Shown: positions 5,804 to 6,352 of the stretch, piece by piece
Layout: every line of letters begins with the position of its first letter
How positions within the stretch are numbered: position 1 is the first letter of the stretch
DNA from: Legionellaceae bacterium
GTDB lineage: Bacteria; Pseudomonadota; Gammaproteobacteria; Legionellales; Legionellaceae
Assembly: GCA_947504795.1 (NCBI GenBank)
Contig: CANNJG010000109.1
Location: 1-6,352 of the forward strand
Length of the DNA: 6,352 nucleotides
Direction of reading: 5' to 3'
Translations under genes and position numbers: made by a program
Notes under the pieces: generated by a model
Seen by the model: the letters and a program-made list of their open reading frames with translations, nothing else
Told to the model about the DNA's origin: nothing
The model's database searches: none

Positions 5804-6352
5804 TTAGGAAGGGATTCGTTTAAACAACAAGCTACCATTGGTGCCACCAAATCCGAGCGAGTTACTCAATACATACTCAATTGTTCGTTTTTGAGGCGTA
5901 TGGGGTACAAAATTTAAATCACAGCCTTCATCAGGATTATCGAGATTGATCGTAGGAGGGGCAATTTGATCGCGAATTGCCAAAACTGAAAATATAGCTT
6001 CAATGGCGCCTGCGGCACCGAGTAAATGGCCCGTCATTGACTTAGTCGAGCTGACGGCTAATTCGTAGGCATGCTTGCCAAAAACACGCTTAATTGCTTT
6101 CGCTTCATTGACATCATTCAATTGGGTAGAGGTTCCATGTGCGTTAATGTAATCCACAACATCCGATTCAACACCGGCATCATCCAAAGCTGCTTGTAAG
6201 CAGCGCGAAGCGCCATCTGCTTCTTCATCCGGTGCGGTAATGTGATAGGCATCACCAGACATGCCAAATCCGGCGAGTTCGGCATAGATGTGAGCATTCC
6301 GCGCCTTGGCATGTTCGTACTCTTCGAGCACGAGAATACCGGCACCTTCACC
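5804..6352 (-). CDS. fabF: 3-oxoacyl-[acyl-carrier-protein] synthase II, C-terminal part
   Basis: FabF (KAS II) condenses malonyl-ACP with acyl-ACP in fatty-acid elongation. Only the last 182 codons are present. The frame is open to the right edge and begins within GEGAGILVLEEYEHA, a conserved segment of the second thiolase fold. Catalytic-site motifs seen are NAHGTST with the active-site histidine, STKSMTGHLLGAAGA with the conserved lysine and second histidine, and the gatekeeper loop SNSLGFGGTNGSL close to the C-terminus. The nucleophilic cysteine lies in the missing N-terminal half. FabB is less likely, because operon position and sequence wording both match FabF. An acpP gene would be expected just upstream, outside the window, and the operon promoter probably lies there too. 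The stop is 2 nt before the mltG start. Confidence 0.95.
   Translation of the reverse strand, partial: GEGAGILVLEEYEHAKARNAHIYAELAGFGMSGDAYHITAPDEEADGASRCLQAALDDAGVESDVVDYINAHGTSTQLNDVNEAKAIKRVFGKHAYELAVSSTKSMTGHLLGAAGAIEAIFSVLAIRDQIAPPTINLDNPDEGCDLNFVPHTPQKRTIEYVLSNSLGFGGTNGSLLFKRIPS

Noticed and set aside
6118..6351. 77-codon minus-strand frame overlapping fabF in another frame
   Set aside because: The fabF frame carries the conserved KAS motifs across the same bases. This frame has low-complexity composition and no family features.

Overview
This window looks like ordinary chromosome from a gammaproteobacterium of moderate, slightly AT-leaning base composition. The gene order fabF-mltG-tmk-holB-tatD is the classical gammaproteobacterial fatty-acid/DNA-replication cluster. 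The protein sequences, with Coxiella/Legionella-like wording in MltA and AnmK, fit a Legionellales-type bacterium. That placement is an impression from remembered sequences and not a computed phylogeny. I see no phage, transposase, CRISPR, tRNA or rRNA sequence, and no convincing undescribed defence or metabolic system.

Layout: bases 1-62 hold the first 20 codons of an unidentified minus-strand gene that leaves the window on the left. Bases 63-366 are intergenic, with a hairpin-rich stretch (about 120-280) that looks like a dispersed palindromic repeat and then a strong sigma70-like promoter. That promoter drives mltA (367-1299, plus), a lytic transglycosylase with an apparent internal deletion of about 46 residues relative to E. 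coli MltA. Bases 1300-1357 form a short convergent intergenic region. Two stem-loops lie here, the second running into the end of anmK.

From 1358 to the right end, everything is one tightly packed minus-strand operon, read from right to left: fabF (C-terminal part only), mltG, tmk, holB, tatD-family DNase, anmK. Junctions are a 2-nt gap, then overlaps of about 1, 14, 7 and 4 nt, so translational coupling is likely throughout. The promoter must lie beyond the right edge. The pabC gene usual between fabF and mltG, and the pilZ-domain gene found between holB and tatD in Pseudomonas-type clusters, are both absent.

Functionally the operon joins fatty-acid elongation (FabF), dTTP supply (Tmk), the clamp-loader delta-prime subunit (HolB) and cell-wall work. 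MltG cleaves nascent glycan strands, MltA cleaves glycan strands to 1,6-anhydroMurNAc ends, and AnmK phosphorylates free anhydroMurNAc for recycling. Producers and consumer of anhydro-muropeptide products therefore sit together in about 5.5 kb. The most useful points for a second look are the shortened MltA, its probable leaderless transcript, and the structured repeat-like intergenic region.
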